From positions 5,313,001 through 5,377,000 of the forward strand of contig NZ_CP036433.1 in NCBI RefSeq assembly GCF_007751035.1: a stretch of 64,000 nt of DNA, given 5' to 3'. The stretch comes from Lignipirellula cremea (GTDB lineage Bacteria > Planctomycetota > Planctomycetia > Pirellulales > Pirellulaceae). The notes beneath the pieces were generated by a model. It saw only the letters and a list, made by a program, of their open reading frames with translations. It did not search any database and was not told the origin of the DNA. Made by a program: the position numbers and the translations under genes. Positions 1-10,117 of the stretch are shown in pieces (position 1 is the first letter of the stretch; the number at the start of each line of letters is the position of its first letter).

Positions 1-1886
1 TGCAGCACGACGACGCGCCGCTGGAAACGTTTGCCGGCCGCCTGGAGCGGGAAGCCGACGGCGTGGATCCGGGCCAGTTCCGCTGCCCCACCTCGGTCGC
101 CTGCGATGCGGCAGGGCAGGTGTATGTGGCCGACTACATGAACGACCGGATCCAGGTTTTCGCTCCCGACGGCAAGCATTTGAAGTCGATCACCCATTCC
201 AGGCCGAGCGTGCTGCAGGTCGATCCCGAATCGGGCCAGATTTACGTGTTCAGCTGGTTCCTGATCAACCGCTTCCTTAAGAATACGGACCGCATCCCGG
301 CGCAGTACGCCCGGCTGGGACCGCTGGCAGATCCTAGAGTGCAGTTCACGGCTCCGCTGCCGCTGAATAACTACAAGGATCGCATTGGCCTGCGCTGGAC
401 CGGTCTGGAGTACAACGCGGCCGTCGATACGTTCGCCCAGCCAGCCGCCATCTGGCTGGTTCCCGGCAAGCCCGGCACGACGGAGCAGCTGCAGATTCTC
501 CGCGGTCTGGGAGGCGGCGAGGCCGACGCCAGGCTGGCCCATCTGCGAATCCTGGAAGAAGGCCCGGAAGAGCTCGTTCTGCGGCGAGACTTTGGCGAAG
601 AGACAGCCCGCTCGGTTGTCCGTACTAAACCGCCCGTTATTTCCCGCCAGCGGCTATACGTCAATCCGGCCAGCGGAAAACTGTACCTGGGCGAAGGCGA
701 CTCGGGCGTCAACAAGTCTTTCGAGGAACTGCTGGAGATCGACCCCAACACGGGCGACATTCGCGTGGTTCCCCTGCCGTTCACAGCCGAGGACATCTGC
801 TTTGGCGTCAACGGGGCCGCGTACCTGCGGACCGATACGATCGTCGGCCGGTACGACAGTCGCACCTGGCGGGAGATCCCCTGGGATTACGGCGAGGAAC
901 GCACCCAGGAAGGTTTCGATCCATCAGTCAAGTCGGCTTCGCTGGTCTCCGCCCTGGTCCTGCCTGCGGAAGGACGCCCGGCCTACTTTCACATGGGCGG
1001 TATGTGCATTTCGCCGCGAGGAGAACTGGCGGTCGCCTGCTTTAACACAGGGAAACCGTTGGACCGCCGAGAGTTCCAGTCCGATGGCAGCCTGTCCAAA
1101 CGCTGGGCCTCCACGGCAGGCCGGAAGTATCTGCCGAGCTTGTATCCGGGCCGCGTGCGGTACGGCGAAGTGCACGTCTGGGATGTACACGGCCAGCTGA
1201 TCCACGAGGACGCCGTGCCCGGCCTGGGAGCGACGGACGGCATCGCCATCGACAAACAGGGCAATCTCTACGCCCTGGCCTCGGCCCATCGGTTGTTCGG
1301 GGGCGAACCGTACTTTTTACCCTGGACGGAAACGCTCTTCAAAATCTCGCCGTCGGCAGGCAAACTGGTCGCCGGCAGCGATCGGGCGAACATTCCCGCC
1401 GAGAAACACAACCTGCCCGAGCGTTCGCCCGACATGGCCAACCACACGCTGCAGAAGGTCTGGATCGAAGGCGCCGACTGGAAGTACGGCGGCGTTGGTT
1501 TCGGTTCGCAAACGGGCGGATGCGTCTGCTGGAACGCCCGCTTCGCTCTCGACTATTTCGACCGTGTGTTCGCCCCCGAGGTTGACCACTTCACCGTGGC
1601 GGTGCTGGATTCGTCCGGGAACCTGCTGCTCCGCATTGGCGACTATGGCAACGTCGACGATGGCCTGCCGCTGGTCAAACAGGGCGGACCAGCCGACCCG
1701 CGATCGATCGGCGGTGATGAAACGGCCCTGTTCCACGCGGCCTATGTGGCCAGCCATACGGATCACCGCCTGTTCATCGCCGACGCCGGCAACCGCCGGA
1801 TTCTCAGCGTGAAGCTCGACTACCACGCCACCCGCCGCCTGCCGTTGTCTTCCCTGCCTGCCCCTGCCGTCGCTCCTGGAAAGTAA
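1..1886 (+). CDS. Secreted-type six-bladed (NHL-like) beta-propeller protein, 5' end outside window
   Basis: The frame is open from the first bases, so the gene starts upstream of the window; the GTG at 63 is only an internal codon. At least 627 residues are visible. The sequence aligns along its whole length with the next gene: both have a VYVxDYMNDRIQVF stretch typical of NHL/six-bladed propellers, followed by matching blades and a common ending (LxNG/AGNRRI-SVKL-YH). The next gene carries an additional ~370 N-terminal residues with a signal peptide, so this one probably does too. No catalytic motif is recognised; role is unknown, likely extracytoplasmic. It ends 10 nt before the next start codon, which suggests one transcript. 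Propeller assignment is by repeat pattern, not by a profile search. Confidence 0.75.
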   Translation, partial: QHDDAPLETFAGRLEREADGVDPGQFRCPTSVACDAAGQVYVADYMNDRIQVFAPDGKHLKSITHSRPSVLQVDPESGQIYVFSWFLINRFLKNTDRIPAQYARLGPLADPRVQFTAPLPLNNYKDRIGLRWTGLEYNAAVDTFAQPAAIWLVPGKPGTTEQLQILRGLGGGEADARLAHLRILEEGPEELVLRRDFGEETARSVVRTKPPVISRQRLYVNPASGKLYLGEGDSGVNKSFEELLEIDPNTGDIRVVPLPFTAEDICFGVNGAAYLRTDTIVGRYDSRTWREIPWDYGEERTQEGFDPSVKSASLVSALVLPAEGRPAYFHMGGMCISPRGELAVACFNTGKPLDRREFQSDGSLSKRWASTAGRKYLPSLYPGRVRYGEVHVWDVHGQLIHEDAVPGLGATDGIAIDKQGNLYALASAHRLFGGEPYFLPWTETLFKISPSAGKLVAGSDRANIPAEKHNLPERSPDMANHTLQKVWIEGADWKYGGVGFGSQTGGCVCWNARFALDYFDRVFAPEVDHFTVAVLDSSGNLLLRIGDYGNVDDGLPLVKQGGPADPRSIGGDETALFHAAYVASHTDHRLFIADAGNRRILSVKLDYHATRRLPLSSLPAPAVAPGK

Positions 1887-1896
1887 AGGGATATCC

Positions 1897-4824
1897 ATGC
1901 CGAATCCAAACCGATCCCGCACGCCAGGCCCACGGACGCTGGCGATCTTTTTGACGGCCGCCTGCCTCGCATGTTCCGCCGGACAAACGTCGCGTGCGGC
2001 AGAGATCGACGAGCTTCGCGTGCAACGGGAAGAAAACTTTGAGCTGGCAGGCGAACCCACTGTCGTCGCCCAGGGCGACAAGGTCGAAATCACCTTCCAC
2101 GCCGCCGCCTGGTGCGACGCGACGGTCGCTATTGAAGATGCTGAGAACCGCATCATTCGGCACCTGGCCTCTGGCCTGCTGGGCCCCAAGGCGCCCGCTC
2201 CGTTTCTTCCTGGCACGCGCGAGCAGCGACTGGTCTGGGACGGCAAGGACGATCACGGCCGTTATGTCGACGACCGAAATGGCCTGCATGTGCGTGTTTC
2301 GCTGGGACTCAAGCCGCAGTATGAAAAAAGCCTGTACTACTCGCCCCACAAACGGATTGGTGAAGCAGTCGAGTTATTGCGGGCAACGCCTGAGGGAGTG
2401 TATGTCTTTGACGGCAAAGGGGTCGACCATTTGCGGCTGTTCGACCACAACGGCGATTATGTGCGGACCGTGTACCCCTTCCCGGCCGACAAACTCGACG
2501 CGGTCGTAGGGCATGACCGCCGCCTGTTTCCGCAATCCAATCGCGAACTTCCCGTCAAATACAGCCTGTACCAGCAAACGCTGTTGACCTCCGGCGACAA
2601 CGCCAGCACGGGGGATCGCGCCGGCATGACAGGCCGGGCCGCCACGGCGATGGATGTCCGCGACGGCCAGATCCTGCTCGCCCATCGCCGGCTGAACCGT
2701 TTGACCACGGCAGGCACGACCGGCGGCCAGCCGCTGACAGGTCCTGACACAAGCGTTGAGATCCGCATCCGGGCCGGCTACAAGACGGGCGAACATCCCA
2801 TCCCCCCGACCAGCATGGCGATCAGCCCCGACGGACGCTGGGCTTACCTGACTGGCTATGCGTACCGTTTTGCCTTGAACTTCGACTGCATGAGCAGCGT
2901 CTACCGTTTGCCGCTGCAGGAAGAAGGCGGACTGGAACTGTTCGCGGGCGGACCTTTTGGCGAATCAGGCGAAGGCGACCGCGAACTGTCAGTGGCCACC
3001 AGCGTCGATGTCGATGCGGCCGGCCGGGTGTATGTCACCGACTACATGAACGACCGGATCCAGGTGTTCTCGCCCGAGGGGAAGCTGCTGAAGTCGATAC
3101 CCGTGTTCAAGCCCGCCCTTGTGAGGCTGCACAAAACCACCGGGCAGATGTACGTCTTTAGCTGGCTTGTCTGTAATGCCCGGATCTATGAGCAGCGGAA
3201 AGAGAAGGTCACCACCACCATCCCCTCCCGACTGACCGTGCTGGGCGCGTTTGACAAGCCAGAGAAACTGGCCGAATACGAACTGCCCATTCCCGAATTC
3301 CAGGGACGTTACAGCACCTACACCGGCGTGGAATACGCCATGCTGTATAACGCCGAAATCGACTCCTGGACCGATCCGCCGACGATCTGGCTGAGCCGTG
3401 ACTGCATCCAGAATATCGAGCGGGGCGTGCACCCTGGCGACGGCGGCCGGCATACGCCTTGGGACAAAGCCGGCCTGGCGCTGCTGCGCCCGCAAGCCGA
3501 CGGCGTGCTGGAAGTAGTCCGCGACTTTGGCCAGGAGGTCGTCGCCGATCCGCAAGTGGTGCGGGCCCGTCCGCCGACCAACGCCATCCAGCGGCTGATC
3601 GTCCATCCGCTTACCGGCAAGCTTTACGTAGGCGAAGCCGACAGCAGCGCCACCATCAAAGCGTTCAAGCAGCTGGTGGAGATTGACCCGGAAACGGGCC
3701 AGTCGCAGCTGATCGACACGCCGTTTAACGCACTGGAAGCGGCCTTTGATCTCGATGGCCGCATCTATCTGCGTACGACCAACGTGGTGGCCCGTTATGA
3801 CTTCCCCTCCTGGCGCGAAGTGCCGTTTGACTATGGCGAGGAACTGCCAAAAGTCGGCTGCGGACTGTTTGGCCGGTTCGCCAAGGTGACTTCCGGTCTG
3901 GTCATGCCGGCCGCCTCGCCTGTCTGCTATCACCAGGGCGGATTCTCAATCGCGCCCAATGGCAACATTGCGGCCTCTTGCGCATACCGTTACGCGGGCG
4001 AAGATCGTCGCGAGGAAAAGCAGATCAACCCTTCCGTCGCAGGCGGCGGCGAAGATGTTGTCGGCAAGCCGTACACCCCCAAAGTTTTCCCCGGTCGCGT
4101 CTTTTCGTCCACCGGGGCCGCGATCCATGTGTGGGATCGGCACGGGCAGATCCTGTTCGAAGACGCCGTGCCGGGCGTGCCGCAAATGGACGGCATCGGC
4201 ATTGATCGAGAGAACAACCTCTACATGATGGCCACGCCTACCCGCGTTTACGACGGGGAAAAGTACTTCGACGAAATGTCAGAAACGCTGCTGAAATTTC
4301 GGCCAGGAACCAGTCGCGTGCTCTCGGCGAGCAAACGGGCGCCCGTTCCTTTGTCGCTCGAAGCCCAGCCCGACACGCCGCCCGTGTTACACAACTCCAC
4401 GCTGGGGAACGCCTGGTGCGACGACCCGTCCTGGCTGTACGGCGGCGTTGGCTTTGCTGGATTCAACCCGAGCAAGGCCGGCGGTGGTTGTGCCTGCTGG
4501 TTCGCGAGGTTTACGCTGGATCACTTCGCCCGTTCCTTTGCCCCGGAGCCCTTGCACTTCAGCGTGGCGGTGGTCGACTCGGCAGGAAACCTGATCACCC
4601 GGATCGGCCAGTACGGGAACGAAGACTCGGCCGGACCGGACAGCCCGGCGCCCCTTCCCGGCGATGGCGTCGGGCTGATGCACGCCTGCTATGTCGGCGC
4701 CCACACCGATCGCCGGCTGTTCATTTCCGATGTCGGCAACGGCCGGATCGTCAGCGTGAAACTGAACTACCACACCGACCGCCGCCTGCCGCTGCCAGCA
4801 GCCATTTTCCCGACCGACCGCTGA
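1897..4824 (+). CDS. Secreted six-bladed (NHL-like) beta-propeller protein with FlgD-Ig-like N-terminal domain
   Basis: 975 residues. An N-terminal signal peptide (hydrophobic run ending near AGQTSRAA, residues ~12-35) predicts export. Residues ~45-130 resemble a FlgD-type Ig-like domain (VWDGKDDHGRYVDD-like turn, a pattern common in secreted planctomycete proteins). The rest is a repetitive propeller region with NHL-type blades such as VYVTDYMNDRIQVF. It is a tandem paralog of the preceding truncated gene. A GGGAT sequence lies just before the ATG. No enzyme motif is seen, so a binding or scaffold role is only a guess. The 85-bp gap to the next gene leaves open whether it belongs to the MoxR operon downstream. 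Confidence 0.75.
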   Translation: MPNPNRSRTPGPRTLAIFLTAACLACSAGQTSRAAEIDELRVQREENFELAGEPTVVAQGDKVEITFHAAAWCDATVAIEDAENRIIRHLASGLLGPKAPAPFLPGTREQRLVWDGKDDHGRYVDDRNGLHVRVSLGLKPQYEKSLYYSPHKRIGEAVELLRATPEGVYVFDGKGVDHLRLFDHNGDYVRTVYPFPADKLDAVVGHDRRLFPQSNRELPVKYSLYQQTLLTSGDNASTGDRAGMTGRAATAMDVRDGQILLAHRRLNRLTTAGTTGGQPLTGPDTSVEIRIRAGYKTGEHPIPPTSMAISPDGRWAYLTGYAYRFALNFDCMSSVYRLPLQEEGGLELFAGGPFGESGEGDRELSVATSVDVDAAGRVYVTDYMNDRIQVFSPEGKLLKSIPVFKPALVRLHKTTGQMYVFSWLVCNARIYEQRKEKVTTTIPSRLTVLGAFDKPEKLAEYELPIPEFQGRYSTYTGVEYAMLYNAEIDSWTDPPTIWLSRDCIQNIERGVHPGDGGRHTPWDKAGLALLRPQADGVLEVVRDFGQEVVADPQVVRARPPTNAIQRLIVHPLTGKLYVGEADSSATIKAFKQLVEIDPETGQSQLIDTPFNALEAAFDLDGRIYLRTTNVVARYDFPSWREVPFDYGEELPKVGCGLFGRFAKVTSGLVMPAASPVCYHQGGFSIAPNGNIAASCAYRYAGEDRREEKQINPSVAGGGEDVVGKPYTPKVFPGRVFSSTGAAIHVWDRHGQILFEDAVPGVPQMDGIGIDRENNLYMMATPTRVYDGEKYFDEMSETLLKFRPGTSRVLSASKRAPVPLSLEAQPDTPPVLHNSTLGNAWCDDPSWLYGGVGFAGFNPSKAGGGCACWFARFTLDHFARSFAPEPLHFSVAVVDSAGNLITRIGQYGNEDSAGPDSPAPLPGDGVGLMHACYVGAHTDRRLFISDVGNGRIVSVKLNYHTDRRLPLPAAIFPTDR

Positions 4825-4909
4825 CCAGCAAGACGCCATTCCCCGCGGCGCCCTGCCAGGCAAGCCGACTCCGCTATTGGTGCGAAGCCTTGAACGATTG
4901 TCGAACCTT

Positions 4910-7900
4910 ATGAAACAGCCTGTCGCCCGACAAAAACTTGGCCGCTTGTGCCGCCAGTTTCGTCGCCGGTTCCGCCTGCTGCTGCTCCGCGCCGGAGTCG
5001 GTTGCGCGGCGGCGTTGGCTGTCGTGCTGTTCGGCGTGCTGTTGCTGATCGATTGGCGACTGCACCTGGAATCGGGCTGGCGGTTCGTCGCCCTGGCCGG
5101 TTTTATCGGGGTCGTGCTGGCGACCGTCTGGCGGACGATCCTGCAGCCGTTGTCGGCGCGCTGGTCCAATCCCGCGGTGCTCTCCTATCTGGACCAGACG
5201 CTGCCAGAGACCCGTGGCGAACTGCTCGACTTATATGAGTTGAGTGGCGACGCCGCCGCCATCGAAGAATGTTCGACGCCCCTGGGCAACGAACTGGCCG
5301 CCGCCGCTGCCGACGATTTGTCTTCTCGCGTGGACCAGGTTCGCCTGGCGGGCGCCTTTGATACGGGCCGGGCCAACCGCTGGACCGCAATCGCGGGCCT
5401 GCTGCTGGTTCTGCTCCTGGTCGCTGGTTTGCTGCTTCCCGGTTATCTACGGATTGGGGCCGAGCGGCTGTTTAATCCGCTGTCGTCCGCCCGGTGGCCG
5501 CACCGCACCACGATCACCCTCGACCGACCGGCCAACGGCTGGAGCGTGCCGGCGCTGGAGCCCTTCCTGGTCCAGGCCGAAGTCACCGGCGAGGTTCCGT
5601 CCAAGGCGACGCTCGCCTACCGCACCGACGACTCCGGCAACTGGGTGCGGGAGAAGATCGAATTGCAAACCCGCTCGACTGACGACCCCGGCCAGTCCTT
5701 GTCGGCCGCCCTCCGCTACACCTTCCCCGAAGTTCGCGAAGGGATCGAGTTCTATCTGGAAGCAGGCGACTTTCGCACGGAACGGCAGCGGATCGACGTC
5801 ATCCAGCGGCCGTATCTGACACGCATCCAGGCTCATTACACCTACCCCGACTACGCGGGCCTGCCGGAACAAACGCTGAATAGCGGGCAGCTGGCCGGGC
5901 TCGAAGGAACGCAGGTGCGGCTGCAGCTGGAAAGCTCCATGGCGCTCGAGCGGGCGGTGTTCGTCTGGTCGCCCGACTCCGCCAGTACAGCCTCGCCGGG
6001 CGAAACCGCCGCTGACGATCCAGCGACAGAACAGGCCGCCGGCAGCGCCGCCTTGCCGGCAGGAGCGGAGCGAACCAACCTGCTGGCGAAGAGCGGGACC
6101 GAGCATGAAATCTCCTTCATGCTCCGCGAGAACGGCCGCTATGCAATCGAGCTGTATGAGAAGAACGGCTTTCGCGAAGCCCGGCCAGAAATCTACGAGG
6201 TCCGCGTGACGCCCGACGACCCGCCGGAGATTCAGCTCCTGTCGCCGGGGAACGATCTGGTCGAAACGAACCAGGCCACCATCGACGTCGTCTTCCAGGC
6301 CAGCGATCAGCTCGGCCTCGCCAAGGTGGAGTTCCTGTATCAGATCGAGAACCAAACGCCCCAGCTGCTGACAAGCCGCATCACCGGACCGCTGGCCCAG
6401 ACCGGCCTGCAGACCGACGCCCGCTTCTCCTGGGAGCTGCGTCGCATGGAGCTGCCGGCTTCCGGCGACCTGAGCTTTTTCGTCCGTGTCTCCGACAACA
6501 ACCCGACCGGCCGCGGCGTGGTGGAATCGGCGCCAGGGCGAATCCGGCTCGTCAAACCAAGCGAGTTCCATCTGGAAGCGATCGAACGGGCCAAGCTCCT
6601 GGAAGAAGAAGCCCGCATCGCCTGGAGGAATCAGCTGCATGCCTGGCAGTTTACCCAGCAATGGCTGGAAGAAGGAACGGGAGCCGAAGACGATCCGCTC
6701 TGGAAACAGATGACCGACTCGCAACAAAAGTCGTTCCTGGCCGCGGAGCAGATCCGCTTCCACCTGCAGACGCTCACGCAGAAGTACGAGCGGAACCATA
6801 TGGCGGCCGACTTCATGGCGAACCGTCTGAGCGCCATCACGGAACTCTTGACCCGCCTGCGGGACGAAGAACAGGCGCCGATCGCGGCCGGACTGGAGGA
6901 GGCGCGACCTCGCACGGCGGCCGACGCCGGCGTAGATCGGGTGAAAAGTCTCCGCGGCGCCGCCGCCGGGCGGTTTGTTCCGCAACAGAAAATGGCCGTG
7001 CTGATCCTGGAACGGATGCTGCGAAAACTGTACGACTGGCGCGACCTGCAGAACGGCGTGATCACCACCCGGCTGCTGGCGGAACAACAAGGCGAAGTGC
7101 TCGAACGGACCAAAGAGCTCGCCCCGCGGTCGATCGCCCGCGAGATCGAAGACCTGTCCGACGCCGACCAGGAATCGCTACTCACCCTCGGCAAGCAGCA
7201 ACGGGCCCTGTTCGATACGGAGACCGGACTTGAACGCCAGCTGACTTACCTGGCGTACAAGGCGCAGCAGCAAGGACGAACCAGCATCCAGGCGCCGCTG
7301 CAGGCGGCCTGGGCCAATCTCCGTAGTCGCCGCGTCAATGACTTCCTGAAACGGGCGGCCGAAATGATCGACAACAACCAGCCGTCCCAGATCCTGGAAG
7401 ACCAGGCGTCGGCGCTGCGAGCGCTCGACGTCGTACGGAACGGGCTGGTCTCGGCCGGACAGAAACTCGACCCCGATCCGCCCCTTTCGCCAAACGACCA
7501 GCCTTCGGATGAATCGCAGTTCGACCCGGACCAGGTCCAGCCCAACGAACTGGCGACCAGCAATACGCCGCCTGCACAAAACACGGACGATGCGAATGCC
7601 AACGATGTGGGCGAGTTCAAAGTGGAGACGCCCATCCTGCCGGAAGGAAGCGACGCCGTGAGTGCGGCCATCCGGCTCACCATCGAAGCGCAGGACAGCG
7701 TGCTGGCCCGGGTGCGATACCTGGCCCAGAACAGTACGCCGGCCGAAATGCCGAGGTTCATCCGCCTCAAACAGACGCGTCTGCTGGAACGGCAGGACGA
7801 TGTGCTGGCCCGCATCGCCGTCGCCCTGGAACAGGCCGACAAACACGATGAGCCGCAGGTCGCGGCCGTGCTGCAGCAGGTGGCGGAAGAGTTCCAGCAA

Positions 7901-8779
7901 TCGCGTCGCCTGCTGGAAGCCGGTCGCTTCGGCCCGCTCGTCCAACAGCACCAGGCCGATGCGCTCACCACGCTGCAGTTCCTGCTGCAGGAACTGGCCC
8001 TGGCCAAGGCGGTCGCCGACTCCACCGCCGAGAACCGGCGACTGGGCGGGCAAGATGCGTTCGGCCGGCAGTACGTGCTGCGAGAGACCGATCTCGACGC
8101 CGCCGTTGATGCCCTGCTGGCCATTCGTCATGCCCAGGGGCGCCTGGGCGATACGGCCCGGAAGGTCGCCCGGTTTGTCGCGCATCCGCCGCAACCGCCG
8201 CTAGAGCAGGAAATCGAACAGGCCAACCGGCAACGGGCCGTCGCTGCGCTACAGGAAACGGCCGCCCTGCTGGAAGAAGCAACGCAGCGCATCGCAGCGC
8301 TGGCGGAGCCCGCCACCCAGGCGGCCGCCCCCACCGGCGCGGCGGGACTGAGGGATCTGGCACTGCCCGGCCTGGCGAAGCAGCTGGCAGCCGGCGACCG
8401 AGACGAACCGCTGGCGGCCAGCCTCGACGCGGCCGGGCAGCGACTGAACGGCGTGGTATTGTCGCTGGGCGATCTGCTGGAGGAACGGGTTCGCCTGGAA
8501 CCACTGGCGTCTGCCGTCGAGGAACAGCCAGTGATGTCGCCGGAAGAGTTCGCCCGGCTGAACAGCCAGGAGTACCTGGCCGAACGACTGCAGAACGAGA
8601 GCAGCCTGCCGCCGGAACTGCGCGAGCTGATGGCCCGCTCGCTGGAACGGGAGTTCCCGCCCAAGTATAGCCGGTTGCTGGCGGCCTACTATGCCTCATT
8701 CCTGAAAGAAAAAGTCGCTGACAACCACGTCGATCCGAGCGACCCGCCCGTCGCCCCGGATACGGAGGAGAAGCCATGA
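4910..8779 (+). CDS. Giant membrane-anchored coiled-coil protein (DUF4175-like), first gene of MoxR-DUF58 operon
   Basis: 1289 residues from ATG 4910 (an in-frame TTG lies 33 nt upstream but adds no recognisable sequence). Three hydrophobic segments are visible: residues ~25-48, ~55-75 and ~155-177, preceded by an Arg-rich N-terminus. The remaining ~1100 residues contain beta-rich Ig-like stretches (to about residue 560) and then long Gln/Glu/Leu/Ala-rich helices predicted to form coiled coils, with a Pro/Asp/Asn-rich linker around 860-900. The topology (N-terminal TMs, very long soluble part) resembles DUF4175/TIGR02302 proteins; the family assignment is tentative. Its stop overlaps the next start (ATGA), and it leads the MoxR-DUF58 gene set, so it may be the membrane platform for that complex. 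This is inference from context. Confidence 0.7.
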   Translation: MKQPVARQKLGRLCRQFRRRFRLLLLRAGVGCAAALAVVLFGVLLLIDWRLHLESGWRFVALAGFIGVVLATVWRTILQPLSARWSNPAVLSYLDQTLPETRGELLDLYELSGDAAAIEECSTPLGNELAAAAADDLSSRVDQVRLAGAFDTGRANRWTAIAGLLLVLLLVAGLLLPGYLRIGAERLFNPLSSARWPHRTTITLDRPANGWSVPALEPFLVQAEVTGEVPSKATLAYRTDDSGNWVREKIELQTRSTDDPGQSLSAALRYTFPEVREGIEFYLEAGDFRTERQRIDVIQRPYLTRIQAHYTYPDYAGLPEQTLNSGQLAGLEGTQVRLQLESSMALERAVFVWSPDSASTASPGETAADDPATEQAAGSAALPAGAERTNLLAKSGTEHEISFMLRENGRYAIELYEKNGFREARPEIYEVRVTPDDPPEIQLLSPGNDLVETNQATIDVVFQASDQLGLAKVEFLYQIENQTPQLLTSRITGPLAQTGLQTDARFSWELRRMELPASGDLSFFVRVSDNNPTGRGVVESAPGRIRLVKPSEFHLEAIERAKLLEEEARIAWRNQLHAWQFTQQWLEEGTGAEDDPLWKQMTDSQQKSFLAAEQIRFHLQTLTQKYERNHMAADFMANRLSAITELLTRLRDEEQAPIAAGLEEARPRTAADAGVDRVKSLRGAAAGRFVPQQKMAVLILERMLRKLYDWRDLQNGVITTRLLAEQQGEVLERTKELAPRSIAREIEDLSDADQESLLTLGKQQRALFDTETGLERQLTYLAYKAQQQGRTSIQAPLQAAWANLRSRRVNDFLKRAAEMIDNNQPSQILEDQASALRALDVVRNGLVSAGQKLDPDPPLSPNDQPSDESQFDPDQVQPNELATSNTPPAQNTDDANANDVGEFKVETPILPEGSDAVSAAIRLTIEAQDSVLARVRYLAQNSTPAEMPRFIRLKQTRLLERQDDVLARIAVALEQADKHDEPQVAAVLQQVAEEFQQSRRLLEAGRFGPLVQQHQADALTTLQFLLQELALAKAVADSTAENRRLGGQDAFGRQYVLRETDLDAAVDALLAIRHAQGRLGDTARKVARFVAHPPQPPLEQEIEQANRQRAVAALQETAALLEEATQRIAALAEPATQAAAPTGAAGLRDLALPGLAKQLAAGDRDEPLAASLDAAGQRLNGVVLSLGDLLEERVRLEPLASAVEEQPVMSPEEFARLNSQEYLAERLQNESSLPPELRELMARSLEREFPPKYSRLLAAYYASFLKEKVADNHVDPSDPPVAPDTEEKP

Positions 8780-10062
8780 TCGCAACGTTCCCTTATTCAT
8801 CCGACCGGTATCGAATGCCTGATCAAAACGGCCGCCCGTCTTGCACGGCCTGCTTCCTTTTCGCATTCGTGCTGCTGCTCGCCATGAGGGCCAGCGATTC
8901 CCTCGCGGAGGAAGTCTGGCTGCACGATAATACACGCGTGTACGGCCTCATCCGCGGCGTCACTTCCCAGGGAGAACTGCAGGTGCTCCAGGCGACGGGC
9001 GACGAGGCGCGATTGCCGCTGGAGAATGTCATCGCCATTCGCTTTCTCGGCCGCACTCCGCTCCTCATTCAAAGCGGCGCGCAGGAGTTTCGCCTGCAGG
9101 GCGGCAGCCGACTGCGGGGCCAGATCCTGCAGAACGAAGGCGACCTGCTGCAGCTGGAAACGGCGGTCGCCGGCGCCATGGCGGTCAACTTCAGTCGGCT
9201 CCGCGGCTTCGTCTCCCTGCCGCTGGCCGGTTTCTCGGGGCGCAAAGCGGAAGAGCTGGTCGACACGCCCGACGGACGCTACAGCCCCGCGCTCGATATC
9301 GTGCTGGATCGTCGCGGCTCTACCTACCCAGGCGTGGTCCGCCGCCTGACCCGCACTGACCTGGATCTTGATCACGAAGAACTGCTCCAGGTCGTGCCCG
9401 TGAAGATCCTGTATGTGGCTGGCGTGCGGCTGGCCGACGCCGCCCGGGACCCGCTGCCGCCGTGGCAAGGAGAGGTGCGCGTCCGCATTACGGGACGGGA
9501 TGAAAGCATCGTCGAAGGCGTCCTGCAGCAGATCCGCCTGGGGCGCTGGAGCGTCAGGCCAGTCTGGTCGCCAGAGGAAGAGCTGCAGATCGATGTCGAA
9601 GAGATCGCCCTGGTGCAGGTGCTGGGGGGACGGGTCCAGTACCTGTCGCAACTGGAGCCGACCGCGGCTGAAGAATCGACCGTGCTGGCGCCTCCGCAGC
9701 CGTACCGGATGGATGCAGCCGCCCAGGGCGGAGCAATTACGATCGCCGGCAAACGCTATCCCTGGGGGATTGGCGTCCATGCCGATTCCTCGCTGGAATT
9801 CGAGCTTGGCGGCCGCTTCCAGGAGTTCCGCGCCGACGTCGGCCTGGCCGGCGACGGGGAACAAGGAAGCGTCATTTTCAAAGTGTTCGGCGACGATCGC
9901 GAGCTGTACAGCAGCGGCGTGGTAAAGAGCCCGCAGGCGGCTCCGATGTCGGTGCAAGTTTCCGTGGCTGGCGTGAAAAAGATCCGCCTTGAAGTCACTA
10001 GCGCCGGCGACCTGGACCTGGGCGACGCCGCTAACTGGGGCTCCGCACGTGTTGTCCGTTAA
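8776..10062 (+). CDS. Exported NPCBM-domain protein
   Basis: 428 residues; the start overlaps the previous stop by 4 nt. A second ATG at 8815 would place the start closer to the hydrophobic signal segment (FLFAFVLLLAMRA, residues ~28-42). After a signal peptide come beta-rich repeats that read like SH3/Sm-type small barrels (VWLHDNTRVYGLIRG and a related RLRGQILQNEGDLLQLET). The C-terminal ~110 residues match the NPCBM/NEW2 carbohydrate-binding module (KRYPWGIGVHADSSLEFEL, a VGLAGDGEQGSVIFKVFGD core). NPCBM domains bind glycans in known proteins. Position inside the MoxR operon suggests a periplasmic or surface sugar-binding component of whatever that operon assembles. Confidence 0.8.
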   Translation: MIATFPYSSDRYRMPDQNGRPSCTACFLFAFVLLLAMRASDSLAEEVWLHDNTRVYGLIRGVTSQGELQVLQATGDEARLPLENVIAIRFLGRTPLLIQSGAQEFRLQGGSRLRGQILQNEGDLLQLETAVAGAMAVNFSRLRGFVSLPLAGFSGRKAEELVDTPDGRYSPALDIVLDRRGSTYPGVVRRLTRTDLDLDHEELLQVVPVKILYVAGVRLADAARDPLPPWQGEVRVRITGRDESIVEGVLQQIRLGRWSVRPVWSPEEELQIDVEEIALVQVLGGRVQYLSQLEPTAAEESTVLAPPQPYRMDAAAQGGAITIAGKRYPWGIGVHADSSLEFELGGRFQEFRADVGLAGDGEQGSVIFKVFGDDRELYSSGVVKSPQAAPMSVQVSVAGVKKIRLEVTSAGDLDLGDAANWGSARVVR

Positions 10063-10117
10063 AGCGTTCGTCCCGCAAGAATCAACCTCATTCCTTCCGC
10101 CTGACCGGAACCTTGCC

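Noticed and set aside
5447-7090. 547-codon open frame on the minus strand inside the giant membrane protein gene
   Set aside because: It is antisense to a gene with clear TM and coiled-coil character; its translation shows the biased composition of an antisense frame in GC-rich DNA and no domain.
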